DNA from: an uncultured Prevotellaceae bacterium
Lineage (GTDB): Bacteria; Bacteroidota; Bacteroidia; Bacteroidales; Bacteroidaceae
Assembly (NCBI GenBank): GCA_902778535.1
Contig: CACYYG010000009.1
Coordinates: 62,001-126,000, forward strand
Length of the DNA: 64,000 nt
Direction: 5' to 3'
The translations under genes were made by a program, and so were the position numbers. Below are positions 15,995 through 25,190 of this stretch, piece by piece (position 1 is the stretch's first letter; every line of letters begins with the position of its first letter). The notes beneath the pieces are model-generated. The model was not told the origin of the DNA, did not search any database, and worked only from the letters and a program-made list of their open reading frames with translations.

Positions 15995-18507
15995 CGCTTA
16001 CTGCGAGTAATCATCGTCTTTAGCTTCTTATTGTATCGGGCAGCTTCCATCAGCTGTTCGATGGTGAGGTGCATGCGCCACTGCCAGCGGTTGTAGGCAT
16101 CGCTGGGCGTATTGATGCGCTCATCACGCGGATTCTTCGCACGCAGCTCGTGGTCCATCGCCAGCCAGTCCTGCAGCGAGAGGATGCAGAGCATGGAGGG
16201 CGAGTAGAGGTGGCGGGCGATGATTTCCTCAGCCAGATGAGCGGGCAACTGCTCAGGAGCGCGTCCCTGCTTCTGCAGCATTGTGGTGTAAAACCGCTGG
16301 GCACGCTCGGGCTGCTCCTGCCACCATAGACGGAGCGGCGCCATATCATGGGTAGTGATGGTGGCTACGCTGCGAATGGGATTACCGTCCAAGTGAGTGA
16401 ACTCCACACCTGGCAGTTTGGGCATCTGTTGTATTTCAAGCGTAAGGATGCGCAGGCTGTCGAGCACTGGCTGGACACAGTCGGGCAACATGCCCAGGTC
16501 TTCGGCACAGAGCAGCATGTGGGTGGATTGCTGCAAACGGCTCAGGCGGTCATAGCCCGTCTTTCCCCAGAACATATTGTGACGCTGGTAGAAGAAGTGG
16601 TTATAGATGCGCATATAGGCGTCCTTTTCTTCGGAAGAGAGCGCATCATAAACGGGTTCCTGCCAAGCCTGAATACGCGGATGGTACATCTCAGGCTGAC
16701 GCGGGTCTTCAAGGAAGAGCACGTTAGCCACCAACCGGCAGAGAGCATCGCGAATCCACAGGCTGTTCTCATCGCCTCGACCGTCGAAATGCTCCATCAC
16801 CCGACGCTGCGTACTCACCTCGTCCTTCAGGTCGTAGAGACCGTATGCCTTCTGCACAAGGAACGTGTCGCGCACATACTGTGCATGAATGCCGAAAAGG
16901 CGGTCGATGACGCGGTCGTTGATGAAGGAACGAGTGAGGAAGTCGCGGCGGAAAGGCAGACCGAAATATTCTATCTCGCCTGCAGTCATTGGCAAAGCGG
17001 GCGAGAAGTGCCCCAAGGTGCCGAAGACTTGTTCCTGCGGAATCTCCCAGATACGGAAGAAGCCCAGTACGTGGTCAATGCGCAAAGCATCGAAATACTG
17101 CTCCATGTTGTGCAGACGCTCGTCAAACCACTCTTCGATGCCTTCCGCCTGCCAGTTATAGGTGGGAAATCCCCAATTCTGCCCTTGCTGAGAGAAAGTA
17201 TCGGGAGGAGCTCCCGTCTGTCCGTCGAGGTGGAAGAAAGTGGGATGTTCCTTCACCTCATTACTGTTTCGGCTGACGCCAATGGGCAGGTCGCCCATGA
17301 GAATAATGCCAAGAGAACGGGCGTGGTCGGCAGCACGCTGCAACTGCAGGTGCAGGTGGTGCTGGACGAATTCCGAAAAGCTCAACTTTTCAGCACCCTG
17401 CTGCTCTTCATACAAGGTCTTCAGGTATTCAGTCTTCACACGGTCAACAGCCTCATAGTCGCTGTAGTTCAAGGCGTTGAGCTCACGCTGTTGGCGACGG
17501 AAGGCAGTCATGCGCTTCTTGTCCTTCAGCGGCGGCAGCTGGTTGAGGTCGATATAATGCGGATGCAAGTCGAAAGCCGACATGATGTTGTAGGGATAGG
17601 AATCGCCCCACTGATGCGTGTCGGTCGTATCGTTGACGGGCAAGAGCTGAATAACCTTCATGCCAACCTCAGCGGCCCAGTCGATAAAGCGGTAAAGGTC
17701 GCCGAAGTCCCCTACCCCACAGCTCTGCTCCGAGCGCAGGGAGAAGACAGGCACGCAGACGCCGGCAGCACGCCAGGGTTTCTCTGGCAAACGCAGCGGC
17801 TCTCCGTAAGCGACGTAAACCTCGCCATCGTTCAGCTCATCAGGCGAAATGCGATTGTCGCCCTCTTCCCAAGCCACCAGCTCATGCTTCTCTTCGTCTA
17901 CCACCACATACTTGTATTCGAAGGGCAGCCCCAGCCAGTCGACATTCAGCGTCAGCATCCAGTCACCCTTTCCTGCCGGTACCATCGGCATATAGCGCAT
18001 TGGATTCCAAGAGCCCAAGGCGGGATGACTGCCGATGACGGCCAACGTCTGACCCGTCAGCAACTGTGGCGCAGAGACGCGGAACAGCACCGTCTTGCGG
18101 AAGAAAGGCAGCGTGAGAGGTGAAAGTTGTGAGATAACAGGTGCGAGGTGAGCTGTCACTTGATACGCACTGCTATAGAGATGTGCAGGCAGTGGCAGAT
18201 CACGCCAAATGTCAGAGAGAATAAAGGTTTTCGTGGAATCGAAGGCATAGAGGCGCTGCACACCGTTCCATTCACGGCGCAGTTCCTTACCATCGGCATC
18301 TTCCACAGTATAGATATATGAGAAAGCTTCTACAGGACTGCGGCGACTCTCCAGCACAACAGTCTCCGCGGTCCAGAAGTCGCCGTCGTCAGTAAGCATA
18401 GGAAGGCGCTCCTGACGCACGGAGCCGTCGTGGGAATGATAGCTGATGAGCACGGTCATCTGCTGTCCCCACTCTGTCCGGTAATGTATAGAAAACCTAA
18501 GTTTCAT
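15991..18507 (-). CDS. malQ: 4-alpha-glucanotransferase with tandem CBM20 domains
   Basis: An 838-residue GH77 enzyme of the DPE2-like type. Two starch-binding CBM20-like domains open the protein (about 1-110 and 130-240; [28 protein letters not shown]... region), then GH77. Catalytic signs: [17 protein letters not shown] (nucleophile Asp), [11 protein letters not shown] (Glu) and [11 protein letters not shown]. It transfers alpha-1,4-glucan segments in maltodextrin and glycogen turnover in the cytoplasm. A stretch at 18112-18159 ([16 protein letters not shown]), between the two CBM20 modules, is encoded by iterated TCACCTC-like units. It overlaps hisC upstream and gph downstream, each by 4 nt. 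Confidence 0.9.
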   Translation of the reverse strand: MKLRFSIHYRTEWGQQMTVLISYHSHDGSVRQERLPMLTDDGDFWTAETVVLESRRSPVEAFSYIYTVEDADGKELRREWNGVQRLYAFDSTKTFILSDIWRDLPLPAHLYSSAYQVTAHLAPVISQLSPLTLPFFRKTVLFRVSAPQLLTGQTLAVIGSHPALGSWNPMRYMPMVPAGKGDWMLTLNVDWLGLPFEYKYVVVDEEKHELVAWEEGDNRISPDELNDGEVYVAYGEPLRLPEKPWRAAGVCVPVFSLRSEQSCGVGDFGDLYRFIDWAAEVGMKVIQLLPVNDTTDTHQWGDSYPYNIMSAFDLHPHYIDLNQLPPLKDKKRMTAFRRQQRELNALNYSDYEAVDRVKTEYLKTLYEEQQGAEKLSFSEFVQHHLHLQLQRAADHARSLGIILMGDLPIGVSRNSNEVKEHPTFFHLDGQTGAPPDTFSQQGQNWGFPTYNWQAEGIEEWFDERLHNMEQYFDALRIDHVLGFFRIWEIPQEQVFGTLGHFSPALPMTAGEIEYFGLPFRRDFLTRSFINDRVIDRLFGIHAQYVRDTFLVQKAYGLYDLKDEVSTQRRVMEHFDGRGDENSLWIRDALCRLVANVLFLEDPRQPEMYHPRIQAWQEPVYDALSSEEKDAYMRIYNHFFYQRHNMFWGKTGYDRLSRLQQSTHMLLCAEDLGMLPDCVQPVLDSLRILTLEIQQMPKLPGVEFTHLDGNPIRSVATITTHDMAPLRLWWQEQPERAQRFYTTMLQKQGRAPEQLPAHLAEEIIARHLYSPSMLCILSLQDWLAMDHELRAKNPRDERINTPSDAYNRWQWRMHLTIEQLMEAARYNKKLKTMITRSKR

Positions 18508-19544
18508 ACTTCAAATTTTCGCAGCGCACTGAGCAGCTCGGTATTCTCATTGCGTGTGCCAACGGTAATGCGCAAGCAATTCTGACAAAGCTGCACGCGA
18601 TGGCGGTTGCGCACGATGATGCCCTGTTCCACCAGATAATTGTAGATGGCCTGCGCATCGGTGACACGCGTCAGGAAGAAATTGGCATCCGAAGGGAACA
18701 CCTCTTTGCAAATTGGCAACTGGCGGAAAGCATCCATCATCTGCACACGCTCCCGAAGGATGAGCTGCACCCATGCCTCTACGTCAAAGCGGGCCTGCAA
18801 AGCCGTCATAGCCTGCTGCTGCGTGAGCTGATTGATGTTGTAAGGATATTTCACTTTGTTGAAAAGGCCGATGATGTCGGGCGATGCGAAGGCCATTCCC
18901 AGACGAATGGCGGCGCTGGCCCACGCCTTACTCATCGTGTTGAGCACCACGAGATTAGGATGCTGCGGCAGCTCAAAGCGCAAAGGGCGCTGTCGGGAGA
19001 AGTCGCTATATGCTTCGTCAACTACGACGATACCCTGGAATTTGCTGATAACCTTCAACACCTCCTCGCGATTCATATCATTGCCCGTAGGATTGTTGGG
19101 GCTGCATATCCAGACGAGTTTCGTCTTGTCATCACAGGCGGCCAGCAGCTTGTCGGCCTGCATCTGGAAATGCTCATCGAGCAGCACGGGCCGGTAGTCC
19201 ACATCGTTGATGTCGGCACAGACGCGATACATGCCGTAGGTAGGCTCAATGGCCACTACATTGTCGACGCCAGGGCGGCAGAAGCAGCGATAGAGCAGGT
19301 CGATGGCTTCGTCGCTGCCGTTGCCTAAGAACGTATAGTTGGCGGGTATGCCCTTTACCGATGCCATCAGCTCTTTCAGCTCGCGCTGCAAAGGATCGGG
19401 ATAGCGGTTCATCGGCGTGTTGTAGGGACTCTCGTTGGCATCGAGGAAGACGTGCGCCTCGTGACCGGAGTATTCGTCGCGTGCCGAGCTATAGGGCGCG
19501 AGGCTCCATATATTAGGTCTTACCAGTTGTTCTAATGGTTTCAT
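18504..19544 (-). CDS. hisC: Histidinol-phosphate aminotransferase
   Basis: A 346-residue PLP-dependent class I/II aminotransferase of histidine synthesis. Seen: [12 protein letters not shown] at the N-terminus, [26 protein letters not shown], and the PLP lysine in [16 protein letters not shown]. Length is normal. It starts 3 bp after the hisD stop and its end overlaps the malQ start by 4 nt, so translation is coupled along hisG-hisD-hisC-malQ-gph. Confidence 0.95.
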   Translation of the reverse strand: MKPLEQLVRPNIWSLAPYSSARDEYSGHEAHVFLDANESPYNTPMNRYPDPLQRELKELMASVKGIPANYTFLGNGSDEAIDLLYRCFCRPGVDNVVAIEPTYGMYRVCADINDVDYRPVLLDEHFQMQADKLLAACDDKTKLVWICSPNNPTGNDMNREEVLKVISKFQGIVVVDEAYSDFSRQRPLRFELPQHPNLVVLNTMSKAWASAAIRLGMAFASPDIIGLFNKVKYPYNINQLTQQQAMTALQARFDVEAWVQLILRERVQMMDAFRQLPICKEVFPSDANFFLTRVTDAQAIYNYLVEQGIIVRNRHRVQLCQNCLRITVGTRNENTELLSALRKFEV

Positions 19545-19547
19545 CTT

Positions 19548-20828
19548 TTATAGGCTTTTCAGTCTGATTGTCATCGCATTCTTGTGGGCATCAAGCTGTT
19601 CGGCCTCAGCCATCAGCTCAACGGCAGGCCCTATGCGGCGCACGCCCTCTTCGTTGAGGTGCTGGAAAGTGACCTTGCGGCAATAGCTGTCGAGATTGAC
19701 GCCGCTATAGGCTGTGGCATAACCATGCGTAGGCAGTGTGTGATTGGTGCCGCTGGCATAGTCGCCGGCACTCTCGCAAGCGTATGGGCCGAGGAAGACG
19801 CTGCCGGCATTGATGACCTTCGTGGCCAACTCATCGTAGTCGTGTGTCTGAATGATCAGATGTTCAGGTGCGTAGGCATTGCTCAGAGCCATCATTTCAT
19901 CGGCAGAACCGACGAGCACACTGCGGCTGTTGTCAAGGGCTTTCTGGGCGATGTCCTTGCGTGGAAGGAGATTCAGCTGACGCTCTACTTCGACCTGAAC
20001 ATCAGCGAGGAGCTGTTCACTCGTCGTGATGAGCAGCACCTGCGAATCGATGCCATGCTCGGCCTGCGACAGCAAATCAGCAGCGACAAAGGCAGCGTTG
20101 GCACTTTCATCAGCCAACACGCAGACTTCTGAAGGGCCTGCAGGCATATCGATGGCGACGTCGCCAAGACTCACCTGCTGCTTGGCAGCCATCACATACT
20201 GATTGCCCGGGCCGAAAATCTTGAAGACCTTGGGCACGCTCTCAGTGCCGTAAGCCATTGCTCCGATAGCCTGTACGCCGCCGGCCTTGTAGATGGCACT
20301 GACGCCAGCCGTACGAGCAGCGACAAGGATGGCAGGATTCACCTTGCCCTCACGGTTGGGCGGTGTGCAGAGCACACACTCCTGACATCCGGCAATCTTG
20401 GCCGGCGTAGCCAGCATGAGCACAGTGCTGAAAAGCGGTGCCGTGCCGCCTGGGATGTAGAGGCCCACCTTCTCGATGGCCACGCTCTTCTGCCAGCAGA
20501 CGACGCCCGGCTGCGTCTCTACGCGTACCTCGCTGAAGCGCTGCGCCTCGTGGAACTTATAAATATTCTGGTGGGCCAGACGGATGGCGTCCTTCAGTTC
20601 AGTACTGACCAGCTGCTCGGCCTCGTCCATCTCAGCCTCGGTAACGGCAAGTGACTGCAGGCGCACATGGTCGAAGCGCTCCTCATAGTCGAGCACTGCC
20701 TCGTCGCCACGCTGACGCACATCGCTGAGCACAGCGCTCACCGTCTGCTGCAGCTGCGTGTGGTCGAGGTGCGGACGTGCCGTTATCTCAGCCCACTGCT
20801 CCCTTTGCGGATATTTGTATATCTTCAT
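19548..20828 (-). CDS. hisD: Histidinol dehydrogenase
   Basis: A 426-residue enzyme making histidine from histidinol with two NAD+ steps. Seen: GLYIPGGTAPLFSTVLM, VFKIFGPGNQYVMAAKQ, IDMPAGPSEVCVLAD, the zinc-ligand LSQAEHGIDSQ, and the active-site YAPEHLIIQT with TNHTLPTHG further on. Length and motifs are complete. It lies 54 bp downstream of hisG and 3 bp upstream of hisC. Confidence 0.95.
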   Translation of the reverse strand: MKIYKYPQREQWAEITARPHLDHTQLQQTVSAVLSDVRQRGDEAVLDYEERFDHVRLQSLAVTEAEMDEAEQLVSTELKDAIRLAHQNIYKFHEAQRFSEVRVETQPGVVCWQKSVAIEKVGLYIPGGTAPLFSTVLMLATPAKIAGCQECVLCTPPNREGKVNPAILVAARTAGVSAIYKAGGVQAIGAMAYGTESVPKVFKIFGPGNQYVMAAKQQVSLGDVAIDMPAGPSEVCVLADESANAAFVAADLLSQAEHGIDSQVLLITTSEQLLADVQVEVERQLNLLPRKDIAQKALDNSRSVLVGSADEMMALSNAYAPEHLIIQTHDYDELATKVINAGSVFLGPYACESAGDYASGTNHTLPTHGYATAYSGVNLDSYCRKVTFQHLNEEGVRRIGPAVELMAEAEQLDAHKNAMTIRLKSL

Positions 20829-20882
20829 TTTCGTTTTTTATCTGTATGAACATCCTCTCCTTAGGAGGGACTTGGGAGGCCT

Positions 20883-21737
20883 TTACAGAATCATTTTCTC
20901 AATCGGAGTAACAAGGATGCCCTGAGCGCCGAGTTCCTTCAGCTGTCCAATGATTTCCCAGAAGCGGTGTTCGTCCAGCACGGTGTGCACAGAGCACCAT
21001 TCGTCGTCGGCCAAGGGAATCACAGTAGGACTCTTCAGGCCGGGCAGCACGTTGATGATTTCCTGCAGACGGGCTTTCGGTGCATTCATGCGAACATACT
21101 TCTTATCCTCGGCCTGACGCACGGCCTCGAAGCGGAACAGCATCTGCTCCAGAATGTCGCGCTTCTCCTGCTCCATCTTGGGATATCCGATGAGCAGGGC
21201 CTCGCTCTGCATCACCACCTCCACCTCGCGCAGGTTGTTGCTGACGAGCGTCGAGCCGCTACTGACAATGTCGAAGATGGCATCGGCCAAGCCTATGCCC
21301 GGGCTGATTTCCACGCTGCCGGTAATGACGTGTATCTCGGCATGGATATGATGGTCGTCGAGGAACTTCTGAAGAATGACGGGATAGGATGTGGCTATCT
21401 TCTTACCTTCGAACCACTCTAATCCTGAGTAGTCGATGTCCTTAGGAATGGCCAGCGACAAACGGCAGCGGCTGAAACCCAGACGCGAAACGATGTCGGC
21501 TTCGGCACCGCGCTCCACGAACTCATTCTCGCCCACCACGCCGATGTCGGCAACGCCAGTAGCCACACTCTGAGGGATGTCGTCGTCGCGCAGGTAAAGC
21601 ACTTCCAGCGGGAAGTTCTGAGCGCCGACAAGCAGGGTACGCTTCGAGCCGCCCACCTTGATGTCAGCTTCGGTCAGCAGGTGCATCGTGTCCTCGAAGA
21701 GGCGTCCCTTTGATTGAACAGCAATTCTAATTACCAT
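20883..21737 (-). CDS. hisG: ATP phosphoribosyltransferase, long form
   Basis: A 284-residue HisG, the first and feedback-controlled enzyme of histidine synthesis. Start set at 21737 (MVIRIAVQSKGRLFEDT); the frame is open to 21773 but the promoter box at 21760-21767 leaves the extension untranscribed or leader-only. Seen: GVADIGVVGENEFVERG, the PRPP loop-type segment DAIFDIVSSGSTLVSNNL, and the C-terminal ACT-like domain (about 210-284) that marks the long, histidine-sensitive form. No leader peptide with histidine codons was seen in the short 5' region. Confidence 0.95.
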   Translation of the reverse strand: MVIRIAVQSKGRLFEDTMHLLTEADIKVGGSKRTLLVGAQNFPLEVLYLRDDDIPQSVATGVADIGVVGENEFVERGAEADIVSRLGFSRCRLSLAIPKDIDYSGLEWFEGKKIATSYPVILQKFLDDHHIHAEIHVITGSVEISPGIGLADAIFDIVSSGSTLVSNNLREVEVVMQSEALLIGYPKMEQEKRDILEQMLFRFEAVRQAEDKKYVRMNAPKARLQEIINVLPGLKSPTVIPLADDEWCSVHTVLDEHRFWEIIGQLKELGAQGILVTPIEKMIL

Positions 21738-21759
21738 AATAAACATTGATAAAACGCTG

Positions 21760-21767
21760 CAAAGGTA
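21760..21767 (-). promoter_or_regulatory. -7 promoter box of hisG
   Basis: Minus-strand TACCTTTG, 22 bp before ATG 21737; it drives the his-malQ-gph unit. Confidence 0.7.
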
Positions 21768-21867
21768 CAACAATTATGCGAACAAGCCAAAAATGCGCCC
21801 TTGTTTTTTCCTGCTGTAAGTGTATGGCCGCGCGCAGACTTTTGGAACCGGTTTTGTCATTTTTCTT

Positions 21868-22165
21868 TACAAAAACGGCAATCATCTACCCTCATAACTC
21901 GAAAATTCTCCACCAAACAATTCCTTGGCCGTTTTTTTTGCAAAATGAGCATAGTTGACTATTCGACTGATAGACAATGAGTTAAAGCATTTTTGTGCTC
22001 ATAGCGAGCTTTCCCGCAAAAAAAACCATCATCCGCATGAAAAAAACCCATTGACTTTTTTTCATGCGGAGCCGCTTTTTGAATATAAAGAGCCTACAAA
22101 AAATCAAAAATAACCCCTTTTCGACGCTAAAAAATTGCACAATTGTCACGAATTGTGCAGATTTT
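21868..22165 (+). repeat. Dispersed intergenic element, copy B
   Basis: Counterpart of 10060-10380, in the same orientation: TTTCTTTACAAAA, an AAAATGAG..GTTGACTA..ACTGAT block (from about 21942), hairpin 22033-22069, AGCCGCTTTTT, a CCCTTTT..CGCT..TGCACAA block. It fills much of the 690-bp gap between hisG and the lytic transglycosylase. Short frames such as 22064-22306 run through it but lack family, start signal or codon support. From 22166 to 22400 I see nothing recognisable. Confidence 0.75.
22033..22069 (+). repeat. Hairpin inside element B
   Basis: Perfect 14-bp arms CCGCATGAAAAAAA (22033-22046) and complement (22056-22069), loop CCCATTGAC. Compared with copy A the stem has A22037-T22065 in place of G-C, a compensatory change, and the loop reads as the reverse complement of copy A's (CATTG against CAATG). 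Confidence 0.9.
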
Positions 22166-22408
22166 CAGCTTTTCTACTGCTCGGAGGAGCCCATGAAAGT
22201 CTGTGTAATCAAGAAAAACGTCCGTTTTCGGGTGTCGTATTCACCCTCATTCTCTCCAGATTGGCTTTTTCCGAAGACCTGTTTTTTTGGTAAAAAATCT
22301 TTATAAAATGTTGCGGAGGTGATACCCCGTCTAGTTAATACATTCGACAGGGTCGGACTGATTGGGCATTTCGTAGACAAAAAATTTGCGTGGATTATTC
22401 TTTTTTGC

Positions 22409-22416
22409 TACTTTTG
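22409..22416 (+). promoter_or_regulatory. -7 promoter box of the lytic transglycosylase gene
   Basis: TACTTTTG, 11 bp before ATG 22428. Confidence 0.7.
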
Positions 22417-22427
22417 CGGCCGAATAA

Positions 22428-23480
22428 ATGAAAAGAATCATCCTTTTAATCATCGTCTTGACGGCAGTGGCGGCCTGCACAAAGCGGAAGGAAAGCACAG
22501 TGCCTCCTTGGCAGGGCGAGACAACGGCAAGCGACATCTATGACTTGCCGCAGATTGAGCAGACGGGCGAGATGATTGCCCTGACGCTGACAGGCCCCGA
22601 CACTTACTACGACTACCAGGGCTCGCATCTTGGCGTGCACTACCTGCTGGCAGAGCAGTTCGCCAGCCATCTCGGCGTGCGCCTGCGCATAGAGGTGTGC
22701 CGCGACACTACCGAACTGCTGCGGCGTCTCCATGCCGGCAAAGATGCTGATTTCGGTGCACTGTCAATCACTTCTGACAGTACGGCGTTTGGCTGGATGA
22801 TAGGCAACGGCAAGCCTGAACTGCAGAATGCCTTGAACGAATGGTACCACCCACAGCTCCTGGCCGACGCCAAAGAAACGGAGCGCCAGATGCTGACACA
22901 GCGCCGAGTGACACGCCGAGTTCATGCGCCGATGCTGCGCCGTGGCGTCATCTCGCTCTACGACGAAATGTTCAAGCGCTACAGCCGAGGCATAGGATGG
23001 GACTGGCGTCTGCTGGCAGCGCAGTGCTATCAGGAGTCGACCTTCGACCCCGAGGCTGTTTCATGGGCAGGTGCAAAGGGTCTGATGCAAATCATGCCGA
23101 AGACCGCCGACCATCTCGGCTTGCCACGCGACATGATTTACGACCCTGAGCAGAACATTGCCGCCGCCACACGCTATCTGCACGAATTGGAGCACGAGTT
23201 CAACTACATCCACGACCGCACCGAGCGGCAGAACATGGTGTTGGCCAGCTACAACGGCGGCATCTCACACATACAGGATGCCATGCGCTTAGCTGCCCGC
23301 GACAACCGCAACGCGCAGCGATGGGACGACGTGCGGGAATATGTGCTGAAGCTGAAAGACCCGCAGTATTACCAGGACACGCTGGTGCACTACGGCTATA
23401 TGCGCGGCACCGAAACGGCTGACTACGTCGACCGCATCCGTGCACGCTACAATGAATATGCACGAAAAGTCAGACAATAA
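22428..23480 (+). CDS. Lytic murein transglycosylase (MltF-like lipoprotein)
   Basis: A 350-residue lipoprotein: MKRIILLIIVLTAVAACTKRK gives a lipobox ending at Cys17. Residues about 45-150 resemble a reduced substrate-binding (PBP-type) domain as in MltF; about 175-340 is an SLT domain with catalytic Glu in CYQESTFDPEAVSWAGAKGL, followed by QIMPKTADHLG and VLASYNGG. It cleaves the MurNAc-GlcNAc bond of peptidoglycan to form anhydro ends. The BadF-type kinase gene starts 1 bp after its stop, which suggests joint wall-sugar metabolism. Confidence 0.9.
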   Translation: MKRIILLIIVLTAVAACTKRKESTVPPWQGETTASDIYDLPQIEQTGEMIALTLTGPDTYYDYQGSHLGVHYLLAEQFASHLGVRLRIEVCRDTTELLRRLHAGKDADFGALSITSDSTAFGWMIGNGKPELQNALNEWYHPQLLADAKETERQMLTQRRVTRRVHAPMLRRGVISLYDEMFKRYSRGIGWDWRLLAAQCYQESTFDPEAVSWAGAKGLMQIMPKTADHLGLPRDMIYDPEQNIAAATRYLHELEHEFNYIHDRTERQNMVLASYNGGISHIQDAMRLAARDNRNAQRWDDVREYVLKLKDPQYYQDTLVHYGYMRGTETADYVDRIRARYNEYARKVRQ

Positions 23481-23481
23481 T

Positions 23482-24309
23482 ATGAGTAACGGGACCATCA
23501 TAGCTGACAGCGGCAGCACAAAGACCGACTGGCTCATTGGCAGCAAGCGCATCAGTACACAGGGCATCAACCCCATCCATCAGGACGACGACACCATCAT
23601 CGCCATCCTCAACAATGAACTGCTCTCTCACCTCTCACCTCTCACCTCTCACCCCCAAACCATCCGCTTCTACGGTGCAGGCGTCCGTCCTGAACAGGAA
23701 GAGCGGATGGAGCGACTGCTGGCGCAGGTATTCCCCAAGGCCACCAGCATCGAGGCGAAGAGCGACATGCTGGGTGCCGCCCGTGCCCTCTGCGGCAAGG
23801 AGGAGGGACTGGCGTGCATCCTCGGCACAGGGGCCAACTCATGTCTTTTCGATGGCAAGCACATCATTCAGAACACGCCGCCACTGGGCTATATCTTAGG
23901 CGATGAGGGTAGCGGTGCCGTGATGGGCCGGATGTTCCTCAATGCGCTCTACAAGAACAGGTTATACGAAGGAGCCAAAGAAGAGTTTGAGCAATTTCTC
24001 AAACTGAATATGGCCAACGTCATCGAGCGTGTTTACCGGCAACCGATGGCTAACCGATGGCTCGCCTCGCTCTGCCCCTACATCCGCCAGCATCTCGACC
24101 AGCCATCGGTGCAGGAGGTTGTCGTGCAGAATTTCCAACTGTTCATCCGGCACAACCTTGCGCCCTACCGTCGTCCCCATCTGCCCATCAACGCCGTGGG
24201 TAGCGTGGCACACTTCTTCCGGCCACAGCTGGAACAGGCAGCCGCTGCTGAAGGCTACACCATAGGACAAATACTCCGCTCGCCCCTTGATGCAGCCCAG
24301 CACCTTTGA
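23482..24309 (+). CDS. BadF/BadG-type ATPase, N-acetylglucosamine-kinase-like
   Basis: A 275-residue ASKHA-fold protein. I start it at ATG 23482 (MSNGTIIADSGSTKTDWL), 1 bp behind the transglycosylase stop. Seen: phosphate-1 loop ADSGSTKTDW, phosphate-2 region CILGTGANSCLFDG, LGDEGSGAVMGRMFLN and the NAVGSVAHFF adenosine-type motif. Members of this group phosphorylate N-acetylglucosamine or related amino sugars. With the adjacent transglycosylase it plausibly recycles wall sugars; that is inference. LLSHLSPLTSHPQ (about 47-59) is encoded by four tandem CTCTCAC-type units at 23624-23652 and looks like a repeat-derived surface loop. Confidence 0.85.
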   Translation: MSNGTIIADSGSTKTDWLIGSKRISTQGINPIHQDDDTIIAILNNELLSHLSPLTSHPQTIRFYGAGVRPEQEERMERLLAQVFPKATSIEAKSDMLGAARALCGKEEGLACILGTGANSCLFDGKHIIQNTPPLGYILGDEGSGAVMGRMFLNALYKNRLYEGAKEEFEQFLKLNMANVIERVYRQPMANRWLASLCPYIRQHLDQPSVQEVVVQNFQLFIRHNLAPYRRPHLPINAVGSVAHFFRPQLEQAAAAEGYTIGQILRSPLDAAQHL

Positions 24310-24321
24310 CAGAATGGCATC

Positions 24322-25083
24322 TTACTGGTTTTTCCTTACTATCACGCTGCCACTGGCCTGATGGGTGGCCAGAATCAGCACCTCGGCTATCTGGACATGA
24401 GCAGGTGCATTGGCGGCATAGACGGCCACGTCTGCGATGTCATCGCCAGTCAGCGGCTGGATGCCTTTATAGACATTGGCGGCACGGTCGTTGTCGCCAT
24501 GAAAGCGGATATTGCTGAAATTCGTCTCTACGAGGCCGGGCTTCAGGTTGGTGACGCGGATAGCAGTGTTGGCCACGTCAATGCGCAAGCCGTCAGTGAG
24601 TGCCTTCACGGCAGCCTTTGTGGCGCAATAGACATTGCCGCCGGCATAGGCAGCATCGCCAGCTACTGAACCCACATTGATGATATGACCGCGATTGCGT
24701 TCCACCATGCCTGGCACGATAAGACGGGTCATTGTGAGCAGACCCTTGATGTTCGTGTCAATCATTGTCTCCCATTCATCAAGGTTGCCTTCATACTCTG
24801 GCTCCAGCCCCAATGCAAGCCCGGCATTGTTGACCAGCACGTCAATCTGCTGCCATTCGACAGGCAGGGCGCTGATCATTCTTGCGGCCTCCTCACGGTC
24901 TCTCACGTCGAAGGCAAGCGTCAGCACCTCCGTTCCTTTCTCTGTCAATTCTTTCCTGATGTCGGCCAGACGGCGCTCGTTTCTACCTGTCAGAATCAGT
25001 TTGTCGCCATTCTCAGCGAATTTCTTTGCACAAGCCAGGCCGATGCCGCTTGTTGCTCCTGTTATCAATACTATTTTCTTCAT
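24322..25083 (-). CDS. Short-chain dehydrogenase/reductase (YdfG-like)
   Basis: A 253-residue SDR from ATG 25083; ATG 25098 would add five residues. Seen: TGATSGIG at the N-terminus, NNAGLA, Asn111, and the catalytic set Ser139, Tyr152 and Lys156 (GSVAGDAAYAGGNVYCATKAA). The sequence is closest in feel to NADP-dependent YdfG, which oxidises 3-hydroxy acids and serine; exact substrate is unproven. It is convergent with the BadF-like gene, 12 bp away, and lies downstream of the OB-fold lipoprotein genes on the same strand. Confidence 0.85.
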   Translation of the reverse strand: MKKIVLITGATSGIGLACAKKFAENGDKLILTGRNERRLADIRKELTEKGTEVLTLAFDVRDREEAARMISALPVEWQQIDVLVNNAGLALGLEPEYEGNLDEWETMIDTNIKGLLTMTRLIVPGMVERNRGHIINVGSVAGDAAYAGGNVYCATKAAVKALTDGLRIDVANTAIRVTNLKPGLVETNFSNIRFHGDNDRAANVYKGIQPLTGDDIADVAVYAANAPAHVQIAEVLILATHQASGSVIVRKNQ

Positions 25084-25190
25084 CGTTTCTGTGTTCATAA
25101 ACAAAAATCTCCAAAAACCTAACACAAATGCGACATTCCATTGCTTTTATATTAGATTCTTGGAGATTTCTAATCTCTATCAATTTAGTT

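Noticed and set aside
16348-18123. 591-codon open frame on the plus strand
   Set aside because: It is antisense to malQ, whose GH77 motifs are intact; it has no family signature and a composition expected from a reversed GC-rich gene.
21738-21773. Upstream extension of HisG
   Set aside because: The extension contains the leader just after the promoter box; the conserved family start is MVIRIAVQSKGRL.
22064-22306. 80-codon frame in the hisG-transglycosylase gap
   Set aside because: It starts inside the right arm of the element B hairpin, has no promoter box or family, and its counterpart in element A is not open.
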